A stretch of DNA of 64,000 bases from Sporothrix humicola. Its lineage: Eukaryota; Ascomycota; Sordariomycetes; Ophiostomatales; Ophiostomataceae. Every line of letters starts with the position of its first letter. Position 1 is the stretch's first letter. Below the pieces are notes generated by a model. The model saw only the letters and a program-made list of their open reading frames with translations, did not search any database and was not told the origin of the DNA. A program made the translations under genes and the position numbers. Where the stretch lies: the NCBI GenBank assembly GCA_021396245.1, contig WNYE01000072.1:124001-188000 (forward strand), given 5' to 3'. This document shows positions 63,698 to 64,000 of the stretch, piece after piece.

Positions 63698-64000
63698 TCA
63701 CTTGGCATTGACAATGCCTCTCCCATATTCGAACAAAGCTCCCGCCAAAATGACCTTTTCATCGTCAAACCGCTTGCCAATAACTTGCATTCCCACGGGC
63801 AGCTTGGCATGCGGCTGCTCAGGCGAAGGCAAGAAGCCACACGGCACATTCATGGCTGGATGGCCGGTGGCATTAAATGGTGCCGTGTTATTTGTTGTAC
63901 CAATGGCATACGCCAGCTTTTCGGCGACAGATGCTGTTTTGGGAGGTAGAGGACGTGCCACATTGGGGGCACAGGGAGTGATGAGAACATCGACTTGGTC
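63698..64000 (-). CDS. Amidase family protein, C-terminal end (5' part beyond window)
   Basis: 100 codons plus stop, open to the right edge. DVLITPCAPNVARPLPPKTA, APFNATGHPAMNVPCGF, PVGMQVIGKRFDDEKV and LAGALFEYGRGI form the standard C-terminus of amidase-signature enzymes. The catalytic Ser-Ser-Lys part would lie to the right. Amidases hydrolyse amides to acid and ammonia; with the Rid and MetX-like genes next to it, nitrogen release from an organic compound is a possible theme. Confidence 0.9.
   Translation of the reverse strand, partial: DQVDVLITPCAPNVARPLPPKTASVAEKLAYAIGTTNNTAPFNATGHPAMNVPCGFLPSPEQPHAKLPVGMQVIGKRFDDEKVILAGALFEYGRGIVNAK

Overview
This window reads as nuclear DNA of a filamentous ascomycete (Pezizomycotina, most likely a Sordariomycete). 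The evidence is: many short spliceosomal introns (about 43-107 bp) with GT donors, CTAAC-type branch points and AG acceptors; genes spaced about 0.3-2.5 kb apart on both strands with no operons; a Rim15 kinase tail, Zn2Cys6 and bZIP factors with fungal companion domains, a NACHT-ankyrin NLR and a JEN-type carboxylate carrier. I recognise 27 genes: 25 complete and 2 cut by the window edges. I also see one probable decayed gene. I see no tRNA, rRNA, CRISPR array or intact transposon.

Layout. 1-4.6 kb: C-terminal part of Rim15 (receiver domain), then a small SAM O-methyltransferase. 5.3-10.3 kb: a 1260-residue NLR with near-identical ankyrin repeats, flanked by imperfect direct repeats, then an EthD-domain protein. 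11.1-17.4 kb: a TRI12-type efflux carrier, a zinc dehydrogenase of sorbitol/xylitol type divergent from an HpcH/HpaI aldolase, and a bZIP-DUF3425 factor convergent with the aldolase (17 bp between stops). 18.3-23.1 kb: a small orphan helix-turn-helix protein and a membrane-anchored GH5 exo-beta-1,3-glucanase. 24.8-38.6 kb: a sugar transporter, an aldoxime dehydratase divergent from a nitrilase, a Zn2Cys6 factor, and a JEN-like acid transporter. 39.7-48.9 kb: an amidohydrolase, a MARVEL-type membrane protein, a second Zn2Cys6 factor, a paraoxonase-family esterase/lactonase, and a second sugar transporter. 49.8-64 kb: a secreted carboxylesterase, an amino-acid permease, a class II aldolase divergent from a P450, a third Zn2Cys6 factor, a Rid-family deaminase divergent from a MetX-like alpha/beta hydrolase, and the C-terminus of an amidase.

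How the genes may work together. The content is mainly accessory catabolism: transporters, aldolases, dehydrogenase, lactonase-like hydrolases, nitrile chemistry, and four transcription factors set beside them. The clearest functional pair is aldoxime dehydratase plus nitrilase (aldoxime to nitrile to carboxylic acid) on one divergent promoter, with a Zn2Cys6 regulator and a carboxylate carrier next along. The dehydrogenase, HpcH aldolase and bZIP gene form a second plausible unit. Divergent promoters repeatedly carry symmetrical motifs (CCG/CGG triplets, nested inverted repeats, direct repeats).

Unusual items: a dehydrogenase intron that can only be spliced in frame with a CG rather than AG end; a G-rich, hairpin-forming repeat just downstream of two stop codons; recently shuffled ankyrin repeats; and a G27 tract with a minisatellite just upstream of the JEN-like gene. 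Exon joins below were worked out by hand from splice motifs and reading frame and were not checked against transcripts.
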